NCBI RefSeq assembly: GCF_016126015.1
Contig: NZ_JAEFDB010000001.1
Coordinates: 744,001 to 808,000, forward strand
Direction: 5' to 3'
DNA: 64,000 nucleotides
Origin: Capnocytophaga periodontitidis
GTDB lineage: Bacteria > Bacteroidota > Bacteroidia > Flavobacteriales > Flavobacteriaceae
The notes under the pieces were generated by a model, which was not told the DNA's origin, searched no databases, and was given only the letters and a program-made list of their open reading frames with translations. How positions within the stretch are numbered: position 1 is the stretch's first letter; each line of letters starts with the position of its first letter. Position numbers and translations under genes: made by a program. Positions 17,488-25,340 of the stretch are shown in pieces.

Positions 17488-19221
17488 ATGACAAACTCAT
17501 ATAAAGAAAAACTCACAGAAGCCACAGCACAATATCAAAAACTCAACAAGCAATACAACCAAATGGGGTTGCTACGATTGACTGATATGTTACTGATTAT
17601 TGGCTTAGTATACCAACTCATCAAAGCCCCCTCTATACTGATGGGGCTCTTTTGTGTATTGGCTATTATCATCTTCTTTTTATTGATTGTAAAACACAAA
17701 AAGATAAGAGCTCGTCGCACAATTGCTAAAACTAAAATGCGCCTCAATGAGCAGGAAATTGCTTTTTTAGAACAACATATTTTCTTCACTGATAATGGTA
17801 GTGCTTTCCAACAAGAGAATCACCCTTACGCTTATGATTTAGATATTTTAGGTGAACGCTCACTTTATCACTACCTCAATCGCACGCATACTTTTTTGGG
17901 GAGAAAACTATTAGCAGAGCGACTTCTCTGCCCTATTCCAGAGCGTATTCTCGATACTCAAAAACAAATACAAGCCCTTACTCCCGACCTTGATTGGCGA
18001 CAAACCTTTACTGCTTATGCCCAACAAATAGACGATAGTGAGGAGTTCTACACCAAACTGAGTGCGTGGGTAAAAGCCCCTGTTAAACTGTTGAGCAATG
18101 CTATGCGCTATATGCTTATAGCTTTACCGATACTGCTCATTGTAAGTATGTTGATAGGTTATGGTGGGGATAACGAACTGCTAAAGACTATAGGAAAGTT
18201 GCTGCTCACTATAAATTTAGTAATTTTCTTTAGTTTTGTAGGTAGAATCTCCAAAGAAAAATTAGGATTTGAGCGCACTTATACAATGTTGTATGCTTTC
18301 AGGGAATGTATAGCCCAAGTAGAAGCCCGTTTTCCTGAGAAAAACCAGCAAGCCAGCACTAAAATAGCCGAGCTTTCGCGCTTGTTAGACGATTTAGACA
18401 GTGTAGGCAATATATTAGTCTCTATACCTCTCAACGCATTTTCTTTCTATCACATACATCGTTACCAACAACTTTTGCAATGGAAAGCTCGTTATGCAGC
18501 CCATATAGAAGAGTGGTTGCAATCGGTGGGGGAGATTGAAGTGTTATGTAGTTTTGCTAATTTTAGCTATAATCACCCCGATTTTGCATATCCTACTCTT
18601 AATAACAAGTACGAAATAGCTTTTGAGGCGGTAGGGCACCCGCTTATTCCTACTGAACACCGCGTTACTAACGATATTACTCTCAATGAGCAGGCTTTTA
18701 TACTGCTTACAGGCTCTAATATGTCGGGGAAGAGTACTTTTTTGCGTACTTTGGGAGTGAATATGTTGCTCACTTTGGTAGGTTTACCAGTTTGTGCGCG
18801 TAAAGCCAATGTATACCCTTTGCGTTTGCTCGTTTCTATGCGTCTCGTTGATTCTCTTAACGATGGCAAATCATATTTCTTTGCCGAAATCAACCGTATA
18901 CAGCAAATTGTAAAAACTTTAGAAAGCGAACGTTGCTTTGTACTCTTAGACGAAGTATTACGCGGTACCAATTCCGAAGATAAACAGCACGGCACTATCA
19001 AAATTGTAGAACGTTTGCTTTCCTTACAGGCTTTAGGAGTACTTGCCACTCACGATATAGAAGTGTGTAACCTCAGCGAACAATATCCGCTGCAATTACA
19101 AAATAAGTGTTTTGAATCAATCATTGAAAATGGGGAACTCACTTTTGATTACAAACTGAGAGATGGGGTGTGCAAAAACAAAAACGCTACCTTCTTGATG
19201 AAGAAATTAGGCATTATATAA
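17488..19221 (+). CDS. Membrane-anchored MutS-like ATPase
   Basis: A 577-residue protein that keeps the MutS core and ATPase but lacks the mismatch-binding domain. Two pairs of membrane helices are visible (about residues 32-68 and 207-253), unusual for a MutS relative. The ATPase has Walker A TGSNMSGKST (about 408-417), Walker B CFVLLDEVLRGTN, and the D-loop/H-loop segment THDIEV. Such proteins are frequent in Bacteroidota and are usually annotated only as MutS-related; their function is unknown. It starts 18 bases after rodA on the same strand. Confidence 0.88.
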   Translation: MTNSYKEKLTEATAQYQKLNKQYNQMGLLRLTDMLLIIGLVYQLIKAPSILMGLFCVLAIIIFFLLIVKHKKIRARRTIAKTKMRLNEQEIAFLEQHIFFTDNGSAFQQENHPYAYDLDILGERSLYHYLNRTHTFLGRKLLAERLLCPIPERILDTQKQIQALTPDLDWRQTFTAYAQQIDDSEEFYTKLSAWVKAPVKLLSNAMRYMLIALPILLIVSMLIGYGGDNELLKTIGKLLLTINLVIFFSFVGRISKEKLGFERTYTMLYAFRECIAQVEARFPEKNQQASTKIAELSRLLDDLDSVGNILVSIPLNAFSFYHIHRYQQLLQWKARYAAHIEEWLQSVGEIEVLCSFANFSYNHPDFAYPTLNNKYEIAFEAVGHPLIPTEHRVTNDITLNEQAFILLTGSNMSGKSTFLRTLGVNMLLTLVGLPVCARKANVYPLRLLVSMRLVDSLNDGKSYFFAEINRIQQIVKTLESERCFVLLDEVLRGTNSEDKQHGTIKIVERLLSLQALGVLATHDIEVCNLSEQYPLQLQNKCFESIIENGELTFDYKLRDGVCKNKNATFLMKKLGII

Positions 19222-19248
19222 TAGAATTTACTTAAAAAAGAAAAACTT

Positions 19249-20394
19249 ATGATTAAAAAACTGTGGCCTCTTGCCATAGGAGGTTTAGCTTTAGGAGCTA
19301 CCGAGTTCCTAATAATGGGATTATTACGTGTAATAGGCGAAGATATACTTTTAGAAGATGCTATTACAGGGCGGCTTATTTCGGCTTATGCCATAGGTGT
19401 AGTTGTAGGTGCACCAACACTCATCGCATTGGCAGCTTCATACAATCCTAAGAAGATACTATTGTTCTTTATGTTGCTCTTCACGCTTTTCAACGGGCTT
19501 TCTGCTTTTTCTCCTAATTATACTACCTTGCTTTTAGCGCGTTTTTTTTCGGGGTTACCCCACGGTGCGTTCTTTGGGGTAGGTGCTATTGTAGCCAAGC
19601 AGTTAGCCCCTAAAGGTAAAGAGGCTTTTGCCATTTCAATTATGTTTGCAGGGCTTACTGTCGCCAATTTGATAATGGTACCTTTGCTTACTTACATAGG
19701 AGCGTGGATAGGCTGGCGAACAGCAATGGGCTGTGTATCGTCGTTAGGATTGCTTACAATGCTATCGATATTCTTTTTCTTACCCAATATAGAAAACAAA
19801 AGAGACCTTGGCATCAAGCGCGAAGTACGTTTATTTTTCAATAGAAGGTCGTTATTAGTTTTAGGTATTACTGCTTTAGGTTGTGGCGGGCTTTTTGCGT
19901 GGTTCAGCTATATACAACCCTTGATGATAGAGACGGCGCATATCAACCCTGATATGAAATCGGTGGTGATGGTAGTAGCAGGTGCGGGAATGGTAGTAGG
20001 TAACCTCTTAGGAGGCTGGATTACTGACCGCCTATTGCCTATCAAAGCGACTATTTACATCTCGTTGATGCTCATCAATGTATTGCTATTAGTCTTCTTT
20101 TTCTCACATATTCAGCCTATAGCGTGGGTACTTACGTTTGTATGTGGAGCGATGTCGATGTCGTTAGGCTCTCCGCTGAATATGCTTATTTTTCGCTGTG
20201 CTCCTCAATCCCAAATGATGGGAGCCGCTTTTATGCAAGCGGGATTCAACACTGCTAATTCTATTGGAGCTTATGTAGGAGGATTGCCGCTGCTCTATGG
20301 ACTCAGCACCAATTACCCGTCGCTTATGGGTGCAGGTTTAGCAAGTTTAGGGTTGCTCTTGACTTTCTACCTTTGGCGTATTCTCAGGTTCTAA
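19249..20394 (+). CDS. MFS transporter (AraJ/YdhP-like drug:proton antiporter family)
   Basis: A 381-residue inner-membrane protein with twelve hydrophobic segments. The early LGATEFLIMGLL block (about residues 16-27) and LPHGAFFGVGAIVAKQLA (about 104-121) are typical of the DHA1 subgroup that includes AraJ and PbuE-type exporters. The substrate cannot be read from sequence; efflux of a sugar, nucleoside or drug is possible. Its 3' end overlaps the convergent acyltransferase gene by 48 bases, with both frames open through the overlap. Confidence 0.88.
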   Translation: MIKKLWPLAIGGLALGATEFLIMGLLRVIGEDILLEDAITGRLISAYAIGVVVGAPTLIALAASYNPKKILLFFMLLFTLFNGLSAFSPNYTTLLLARFFSGLPHGAFFGVGAIVAKQLAPKGKEAFAISIMFAGLTVANLIMVPLLTYIGAWIGWRTAMGCVSSLGLLTMLSIFFFLPNIENKRDLGIKREVRLFFNRRSLLVLGITALGCGGLFAWFSYIQPLMIETAHINPDMKSVVMVVAGAGMVVGNLLGGWITDRLLPIKATIYISLMLINVLLLVFFFSHIQPIAWVLTFVCGAMSMSLGSPLNMLIFRCAPQSQMMGAAFMQAGFNTANSIGAYVGGLPLLYGLSTNYPSLMGAGLASLGLLLTFYLWRILRF

Positions 20395-21141
20395 TTTTTT
20401 TACTTTGAGGAATGATTCGTGTTGTTCGATAGCCATTTCAATTTGAGCTACAATTTCTTCAACTGTATCATTTTCATAATCAATCTGCAAAGGGGGTTTG
20501 ATAATCATTGATTGTTGAACCCCTTTCTTTTTGATATTGATACCTTTCTTATCAAATGAACGGCGGAATCCATCAATTACGATGGGCACTACTACAGGTT
20601 TGTATTGCTTGATAAGGTGTGCCGTACCCTTGCGGATAGGTTTCCAAGGTGATGTAGTACCTTGCGGAAAGGTAATCACCCAGCCATCGGCAAGAGCAAT
20701 CCCTATATTTTCCACATCAACTCGGCGTACTTCACGGTGTACTTCTTTCCCTTTTTCACGCCAAGTTCTATTGACAGGAATAGCTCCCGCATACCCTAAT
20801 ATTTTAGGCAATATTCCCGATTTCATCGTTTCGGAGGCTGCCACATAATAAATATTAAGTTTGGGATTCCACAAATAGCCTATATTATCTAAGGTGTTTT
20901 TGCGCCCTTTTAAGCTGGCGTTGAACACGTGATACATAGCCGTTACATCGGCGAAATACGTTTGGTGATTAGAAATAAACATCACATTTTGTGGAGGCAA
21001 TTCGCGAATAATATCCGAGCCTTCAATCTTCAGTTGATTGAAACCATCATAACGGCTGTGAGTAATGAGTCCAAAAACGCGAATGAGCCATTTCTTTACG
21101 AAAAGGGTGTGTCCGAAAGGGTCTTGTTTGAATAAAGGCAT
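20347..21141 (-). CDS. Lysophospholipid acyltransferase family protein (PlsC-like)
   Basis: A 264-residue acyltransferase of the 1-acylglycerol-3-phosphate acyltransferase superfamily. Motif I is SNHQTYFAD (about residues 57-65), motif II lies near GAIPVNR, motif III is ITFPQGTTSPW and motif IV is VVPIVIDG. In motif I the usual HxxxxD is intact (H58, D63-65 region). It probably acylates a lysophospholipid or a related lipid at the inner membrane. The last 16 codons overlap the MFS gene on the other strand. A MITE-like repeat and a broken pyrophosphatase gene lie upstream. Confidence 0.88.
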   Translation of the reverse strand: MPLFKQDPFGHTLFVKKWLIRVFGLITHSRYDGFNQLKIEGSDIIRELPPQNVMFISNHQTYFADVTAMYHVFNASLKGRKNTLDNIGYLWNPKLNIYYVAASETMKSGILPKILGYAGAIPVNRTWREKGKEVHREVRRVDVENIGIALADGWVITFPQGTTSPWKPIRKGTAHLIKQYKPVVVPIVIDGFRRSFDKKGINIKKKGVQQSMIIKPPLQIDYENDTVEEIVAQIEMAIEQHESFLKVKKLEPENTPKVESQEQP

Positions 21142-21167
21142 TGGTCAATTTATTAATTAGGTAATGA

Positions 21168-21358
21168 GGGGGTCCAAAAAGTTTTTCTTGAGGAGGCATT
21201 TGCAGCACATACCCAGCGATAGCTGGCTTTCCTACATAACACACTCTAAAAGTAATTGATTATCAAGTTTATAGACTTTGTCAAAGTTTTGGGACTTTGA
21301 CAAAGTTTATGACAAAGTTTATGATGCAAAAGTGATTTTGAGACTTTTTGGACAGCGC
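21168..21358. repeat. MITE-like intergenic repeat, copy A
   Basis: The outer ends are inverted: GTCCAAAAAGT at the left (21172-21182) and ACTTTTTGGAC at the right (21343-21353). Inside lie ACTTTGTCAAAGT (21275-21287) and its exact inverse ACTTTGACAAAGT (21294-21306), and the block GCAAAAGTGATTTTGAGAC next to the right end. Related blocks occur in the same order at 27500-27660 and partly at 36330-36450. No coding capacity is present. The right end touches the broken ppa gene. Confidence 0.65.
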
Positions 21359-21365
21359 CATTAGT

Positions 21366-21706
21366 TTAGTTTATTGAAAAATTTTTGCCACTATTAACGT
21401 AGCGTTCTTTACATTCGTGATAAATCTTCACCGATTCCTCAAGATTTCCCCAACCATTGATAGCTACTTTCTTCTTTTCTAAATCTTTATACACGCTAAA
21501 GAAGTGTTCGATTTCTTTGATAAGATGAGGGTTTAGATCGCTAAGGTCGTTCATTTTATTCCATAATCGGCGGGATACATCATCGATGAGAAAATCATAC
21601 GATCGTAACGCACTTTGCGCAACTCAAAATCATACTCGTATTTATTGCGACTCCCCTTGGGAATTTCGATGAGTACATCAAAAGATAGTGATTTGTTTTC
21701 TGACAT
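21366..21706 (-). pseudogene. ppa: Inorganic pyrophosphatase gene with internal deletion and frameshift
   Basis: The first 49 codons from the ATG at 21706 encode the normal N-terminus of a soluble family I pyrophosphatase (DVLIEIPKGSRNKYEY, then SMMYPADYG). The last 65 codons, in another frame, encode its normal C-terminus (WNKMNDLSDLNP, then HFFSVYKDLEKKK). About 60 residues between are missing, including the segment expected to hold the metal-binding DxDPxD signature and the following catalytic aspartates. The junction near 21558-21562 reads TATGG, which fits both PADYG and the W codon, suggesting deletion between short direct repeats. The product would stop after 51 residues and be inactive, so a functional pyrophosphatase must exist elsewhere. 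Confidence 0.85.
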
Positions 21707-21788
21707 TTCTTTTTTATTCAATTAGCGTTTAAGAGGGCAAAAATAGTAAAAAAAGTGATATATACCCCATAAACCCTACTTTTTTGTT

Positions 21789-22709
21789 TTATAGTCTATT
21801 CGGTTTGCTATTGAGATTTGTAAAGTTTATTTTGCCTTCTTTATTTATAAGTTCCTGTCCTGCAGAGAGTTTTCCATACCAAAGACCATCAGATACATAC
21901 CAATTAAGCGTTTTTAAACTTCTATTCGGTTCACCTAAGAGGTGAGAGTAATAAGTAGAATAGCTATCAAACAAAGTATTCCCTTTTTCAAATTCTTCTT
22001 TATAAAGAGCTAAGACATCGGTTATAGGCATTGGCGCATTGAGGGTTACACTTCCAAAAGTAGGTGTTTTAAGGGGGATTTTACTTATACGTGTATTATC
22101 GTCTGACGAAAGGCTTTCCCAAAAAGTAAAGACATCAGTTTGCGGAGCAAGTTCTGGTTTAAACAGATACAGCACGGGCGTTCCTTTGTAAATAGGCAAA
22201 GGGTAATCTTTTAGCATTTTGTTTATATCTACAGGTTCTTTACGGCTGATGAGAGGTTTTCTATTAAGTTCAGGCAGAGCATAATAGCGCACTTTTTGAG
22301 CTCCTACTACGGCATATTCTAAGGTAGTAGTAGAAGTGTTTTTTATCACGAGATAATCGCTCCCTTTAGGCTGATAATCATAATAAGGTTGATTGTAGAG
22401 ATACCACCTATCTCTACCATTAGATTCGTATATACTGTCGTACTTTGCCATCACTTTCTCTCCTCCTATCACAAAAGGAGTAGTTTTGCGCTCGGTTATC
22501 ACAGTATTTTCTTTATTTCCAGCGATATAAGCTGAATAGCTCACCTCAACTTCAGCAGGAGTGCCATCGATAGTATTTACAATGAGATAGTTGTGTTGTA
22601 ACAGAGCACGTTTATGTTCCGTATAAACCTCATCTTCTTTAATACAATCAACCTGAAAGCTAAAAATAATTGCTGTAAAAATGAATAATCTTTTGAAATA
22701 GGTCTTCAT
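21789..22709 (-). CDS. Putative surface lipoprotein of unknown function
   Basis: A 306-residue exported protein not recognised as a named family. The N-terminus is a hydrophobic signal (about residues 8-21) ending in FQVDC, an imperfect lipobox, followed by IKEDE. Lysine at +3 and acidic residues at +4/+5 from the cysteine resemble the lipoprotein export signal described for Capnocytophaga surface lipoproteins. The body is rich in Tyr, Lys and Thr with many beta-strand-like stretches and no catalytic motif. It is transcribed alone, divergently from the repair operon. Confidence 0.7.
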   Translation of the reverse strand: MKTYFKRLFIFTAIIFSFQVDCIKEDEVYTEHKRALLQHNYLIVNTIDGTPAEVEVSYSAYIAGNKENTVITERKTTPFVIGGEKVMAKYDSIYESNGRDRWYLYNQPYYDYQPKGSDYLVIKNTSTTTLEYAVVGAQKVRYYALPELNRKPLISRKEPVDINKMLKDYPLPIYKGTPVLYLFKPELAPQTDVFTFWESLSSDDNTRISKIPLKTPTFGSVTLNAPMPITDVLALYKEEFEKGNTLFDSYSTYYSHLLGEPNRSLKTLNWYVSDGLWYGKLSAGQELINKEGKINFTNLNSKPNRL

Positions 22710-22767
22710 CGTTTTTCTTATTGCGTGACTACAAAAGTAGTATATTCTGTTTGATTAAGCAAATTAT

Positions 22768-22798
22768 TTGTGTAATTATGTGCATTTTGTTACCTTTG
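22768..22798 (+). promoter_or_regulatory. Promoter of the nucleic-acid repair operon
   Basis: TTG at 22768-22770, a 20-base spacer, TACCTTTG at 22791-22798, 15 bases before the ligase ATG at 22814. The element is a strong match to the housekeeping consensus, so constitutive expression is expected rather than an SOS-type or Rtc-type control. Confidence 0.75.
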
Positions 22799-22813
22799 CC
22801 ACAAATTTAAGCG

Positions 22814-23998
22814 ATGGAAGATAAAACACTTATAAAAAAACGTATTGATTGGTTTTGCAAGAACAAAATCAATGCTTTTTCGCCGACTATTTCACCAGCT
22901 CCTAAATCAGTAGGGCGCAATGAAATTGAAAGTCTTTATGAGGGCTTGCGATGGTTCTTTGACAGAGACATCAAAGAGATTTTAATACAGAAGAAATATA
23001 TGGGTTCTTATTGTGATATTTACTTACATAAGAACTTAGAAGATAGTTATTTAGTAAGCCGAAATGGTTATAAAATCAATCATTTAGACCGTTCACAATG
23101 GGTGCCAGCGCTCACTCAGTTGCACGCTAAGTTCAGCTGGGATAATACGACTATTCGCATTATCCAATCGGAATTGATGCCGTGGTCGGCTTTAGGTAAA
23201 GGACTTATTACGAATGAGTTTTCGGCTTATTACATCTCTCATCAAATACATTGCGACTACTTGCAACAGAGCGACTTGTATGAAAAAATAAACGCTATTA
23301 GGGAAAAGCCTGAATACCTTGCTTTTGTGGCTGACGCCAAAGTACTCTCGGGCAAAGAACTGAAAGATAAATACCCTACCCACATCATTCGTCAATACCA
23401 ATCGATACGCGATATGAAGCTACTCGATTTGCCTCACTATGAGAAGAATATTGCTCTGTTTAAAAGACAATTGGACATCTTTGGCAAAGACGCAACTGTT
23501 TACTTCAAACCTTTTAATATTTTAAAGGAAATCTACGACGACGGGACTGAACATTTTGTGAATGACAACCTCAGTTTTGCACGTATTAACAGTGATGAAT
23601 TTTTGCACTACACTTTTACGGATACCGCTGACTTTGAAGCCAAATACCCCGAAATACGCGCTTGGGTAGACCGAATGAACGCCAATGACGAAGAGGGGGT
23701 AGTTATCAAGCCTCGTAAGGCTTTTATGCAAGGCATACCGCCTGCTTTCAAAGTGCGCAACAACGATTACCTCACACTCATTTACGGGGTGGATTTTCAA
23801 GACCGATTAGAAGAACAAATCGCTAAACGCAATATAAAAGGTAAGCTGAAATGTTCTATCAACGATTGGGCTATCAATGCCAAACTTTTGCAAACGCCTT
23901 ATAATGAAATTCACGAGGAGAATTACGAATTTAAAAACTTAGTACTCGACCGCATTTTAGGGGAAGAGGTAGAAAATCAATTAGACAGCAGACTATGA
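22814..23998 (+). CDS. Pnkp-type polynucleotide (RNA) ligase
   Basis: A 394-residue covalent nucleotidyltransferase. Motif I is K61-Y-M-G-S, where K61 would take AMP; this form (K-x-M-G-S) is that of the ligase domain of bacterial Pnkp rather than the KxDG of T4 Rnl1. Supporting motifs are SRNG (82-85), ELMPWS (120-125), EGVVIKP (294-300) and FKVRNNDYLTLIYG (312-325). In classic Pnkp the ligase is fused behind a kinase and a metallophosphatase; here it stands alone, and the kinase/phosphatase is a separate gene starting in its stop codon (ATGA). Together they could heal and seal broken RNA, for example tRNA cut by ribotoxins. The substrate is inferred. Confidence 0.88.
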   Translation: MEDKTLIKKRIDWFCKNKINAFSPTISPAPKSVGRNEIESLYEGLRWFFDRDIKEILIQKKYMGSYCDIYLHKNLEDSYLVSRNGYKINHLDRSQWVPALTQLHAKFSWDNTTIRIIQSELMPWSALGKGLITNEFSAYYISHQIHCDYLQQSDLYEKINAIREKPEYLAFVADAKVLSGKELKDKYPTHIIRQYQSIRDMKLLDLPHYEKNIALFKRQLDIFGKDATVYFKPFNILKEIYDDGTEHFVNDNLSFARINSDEFLHYTFTDTADFEAKYPEIRAWVDRMNANDEEGVVIKPRKAFMQGIPPAFKVRNNDYLTLIYGVDFQDRLEEQIAKRNIKGKLKCSINDWAINAKLLQTPYNEIHEENYEFKNLVLDRILGEEVENQLDSRL

Positions 23999-24906
23999 GT
24001 AAACTTCTTATATTGGTGGGTGCCCCGGGGTCGGGTAAATCTACCTTTGCACGTTATTTTTTACGTACCGAAGACAATTGGATACGCGTGAATCGCGATG
24101 ACTTTCGCTTGATGCAGTTTGGTGATTCACTAATGATTCCGTTCTATGAAGAGCGCATTAGCAAAATGGTAGAAGCCTCGGTGCTCACCTTGTTAAAAAG
24201 CGATACCAATGTGATTATCGATGCTACAAACACATCGTTGCGCACTATTCAGGATATGATTCACACTTATACTGAATACGCTGATATCAGTTTTAAAGTA
24301 TTTGATTTACCTGTAAACGAATTAGTAAAACGCTGCGATAAACGCTATGAAGAAACAGGAAAATTCATATCTAAAAGTGTGGTAGAGAGAAATGTGGCTA
24401 ACCTAAAGCACACTCTCGAAAAATTTGATTTTGCTCCTATTCCTCGCAAAGTACAAGTGGCAACTACCAGCTATGCTACTCAAGATAAGAACCTACCTAA
24501 GGCTGTGATTTGCGATTTAGATGGTACTCTTTCCTTGCTCAATGGTCGTGATCCTTACAACGCGGCGACTTGTGATAACGACTTACTGAACGAACCTGTA
24601 GCTGCTGCTTTGAAAATGGCTAAACAACAAGGTTATCAAGTGATTTTGCTCTCGGGGCGCGAAGATAAATTCCGCGAACCTACAGTGCGTTTTCTCGATA
24701 AACACCAAATAGGTTACGACTTACTGCTGATGCGCACCTCTAACGATTTTCGCAAAGATAACATCATTAAAAGGGAACTTTTTGAGGGAGAAATACAAGG
24801 AAAATACTTTGTAGAATTTCTTTTAGATGACCGCAATCAAGTGGTAGATATGTGGCGTAAGGATTTGCATTTACCTTGCTTTCAAGTGAATTACGGGGAT
24901 TTTTAA
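23995..24906 (+). CDS. Polynucleotide 5'-kinase/3'-phosphatase, T4 Pnkp type
   Basis: A 303-residue end-healing enzyme, collinear with phage T4 Pnkp (about 301 residues). The N-terminal kinase has the P-loop G9-A-P-G-S-G-K-S and NRDD (33-36). A linker leads to a HAD-type phosphatase with D174-L-D-G-T, NGRDPY (183-188), SGRE (220-223) and DDR (278-280), ending in GDF as in T4 Pnkp. It would phosphorylate 5'-OH ends and remove 3' or 2',3'-cyclic phosphates, giving ends suitable for the ligase encoded just upstream with a 4-base overlap. The domain order differs from clostridial-type Pnkp, whose phosphatase is a metallophosphoesterase. DNA repair instead of RNA repair is possible. Confidence 0.93.
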   Translation: MSKLLILVGAPGSGKSTFARYFLRTEDNWIRVNRDDFRLMQFGDSLMIPFYEERISKMVEASVLTLLKSDTNVIIDATNTSLRTIQDMIHTYTEYADISFKVFDLPVNELVKRCDKRYEETGKFISKSVVERNVANLKHTLEKFDFAPIPRKVQVATTSYATQDKNLPKAVICDLDGTLSLLNGRDPYNAATCDNDLLNEPVAAALKMAKQQGYQVILLSGREDKFREPTVRFLDKHQIGYDLLLMRTSNDFRKDNIIKRELFEGEIQGKYFVEFLLDDRNQVVDMWRKDLHLPCFQVNYGDF

Positions 24907-25340
24907 GTTGATTATTTTTTGGGAGAATCGCAGAGAAACTCGGAGAATCGCAGGGTTTTTGGACAAGGTCAGACAAGGCGGACGGGGCGGACGAGGCAGA
25001 CGTGAGTTTGATGTAAGTAATTATTTAACAATCAGTAAAATATTTTAATCTCCCACGAATTACACGAATTTTCACAAAATAGGGAGTGTATAAAAGTCTT
25101 TATTTTTTATTATCTCACGAATTTTCACCTGACGGTGAATTATTTTGTGAATATATTATGTTAAAAAACTGTAAATCAATATTCTGTTACATCGAACTCA
25201 CGTTAATTAATAGCTATTTTATTCATTATCCTATTTTTATTTTGGAGGAATATGTAGAAAGAAGAAAAAGGTAAAGTTTTAGAAATAAAACTTTACCTTT
25301 TATATTTTGAGAAGATATTAGTAACAATACTCTAGAAAAA
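24907..25340. other. Intergenic region with decayed purine-rich repeats and short inverted repeats
   Basis: No convincing gene. Bases 24920-25010 hold a purine-rich patch (agaatcgcag... followed by chained gacaagg/gacgggg/gacgagg units) related to patches at 29400-29560, 39480-39720 and 46920-47030. Bases 25060-25150 contain ACGAATTTTCAC twice and the small hairpin TTCACC-TGAC-GGTGAA. A strong terminator lies at 25266-25301. Confidence 0.6.
25266..25301. terminator. Strong bidirectional terminator
   Basis: A perfect 15-bp stem (AAAAGGTAAAGTTTT at 25266-25280 with its inverse at 25287-25301) around the 6-base loop AGAAAT. A and T runs on either side allow function in both directions. It ends the minus-strand collagen-like lipoprotein gene. 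Confidence 0.9.

Noticed and set aside
25086-25274. 62-codon frame between the repair operon and the collagen-like gene
   Set aside because: It is AT-driven, has no ribosome-binding context and runs into the terminator stem.
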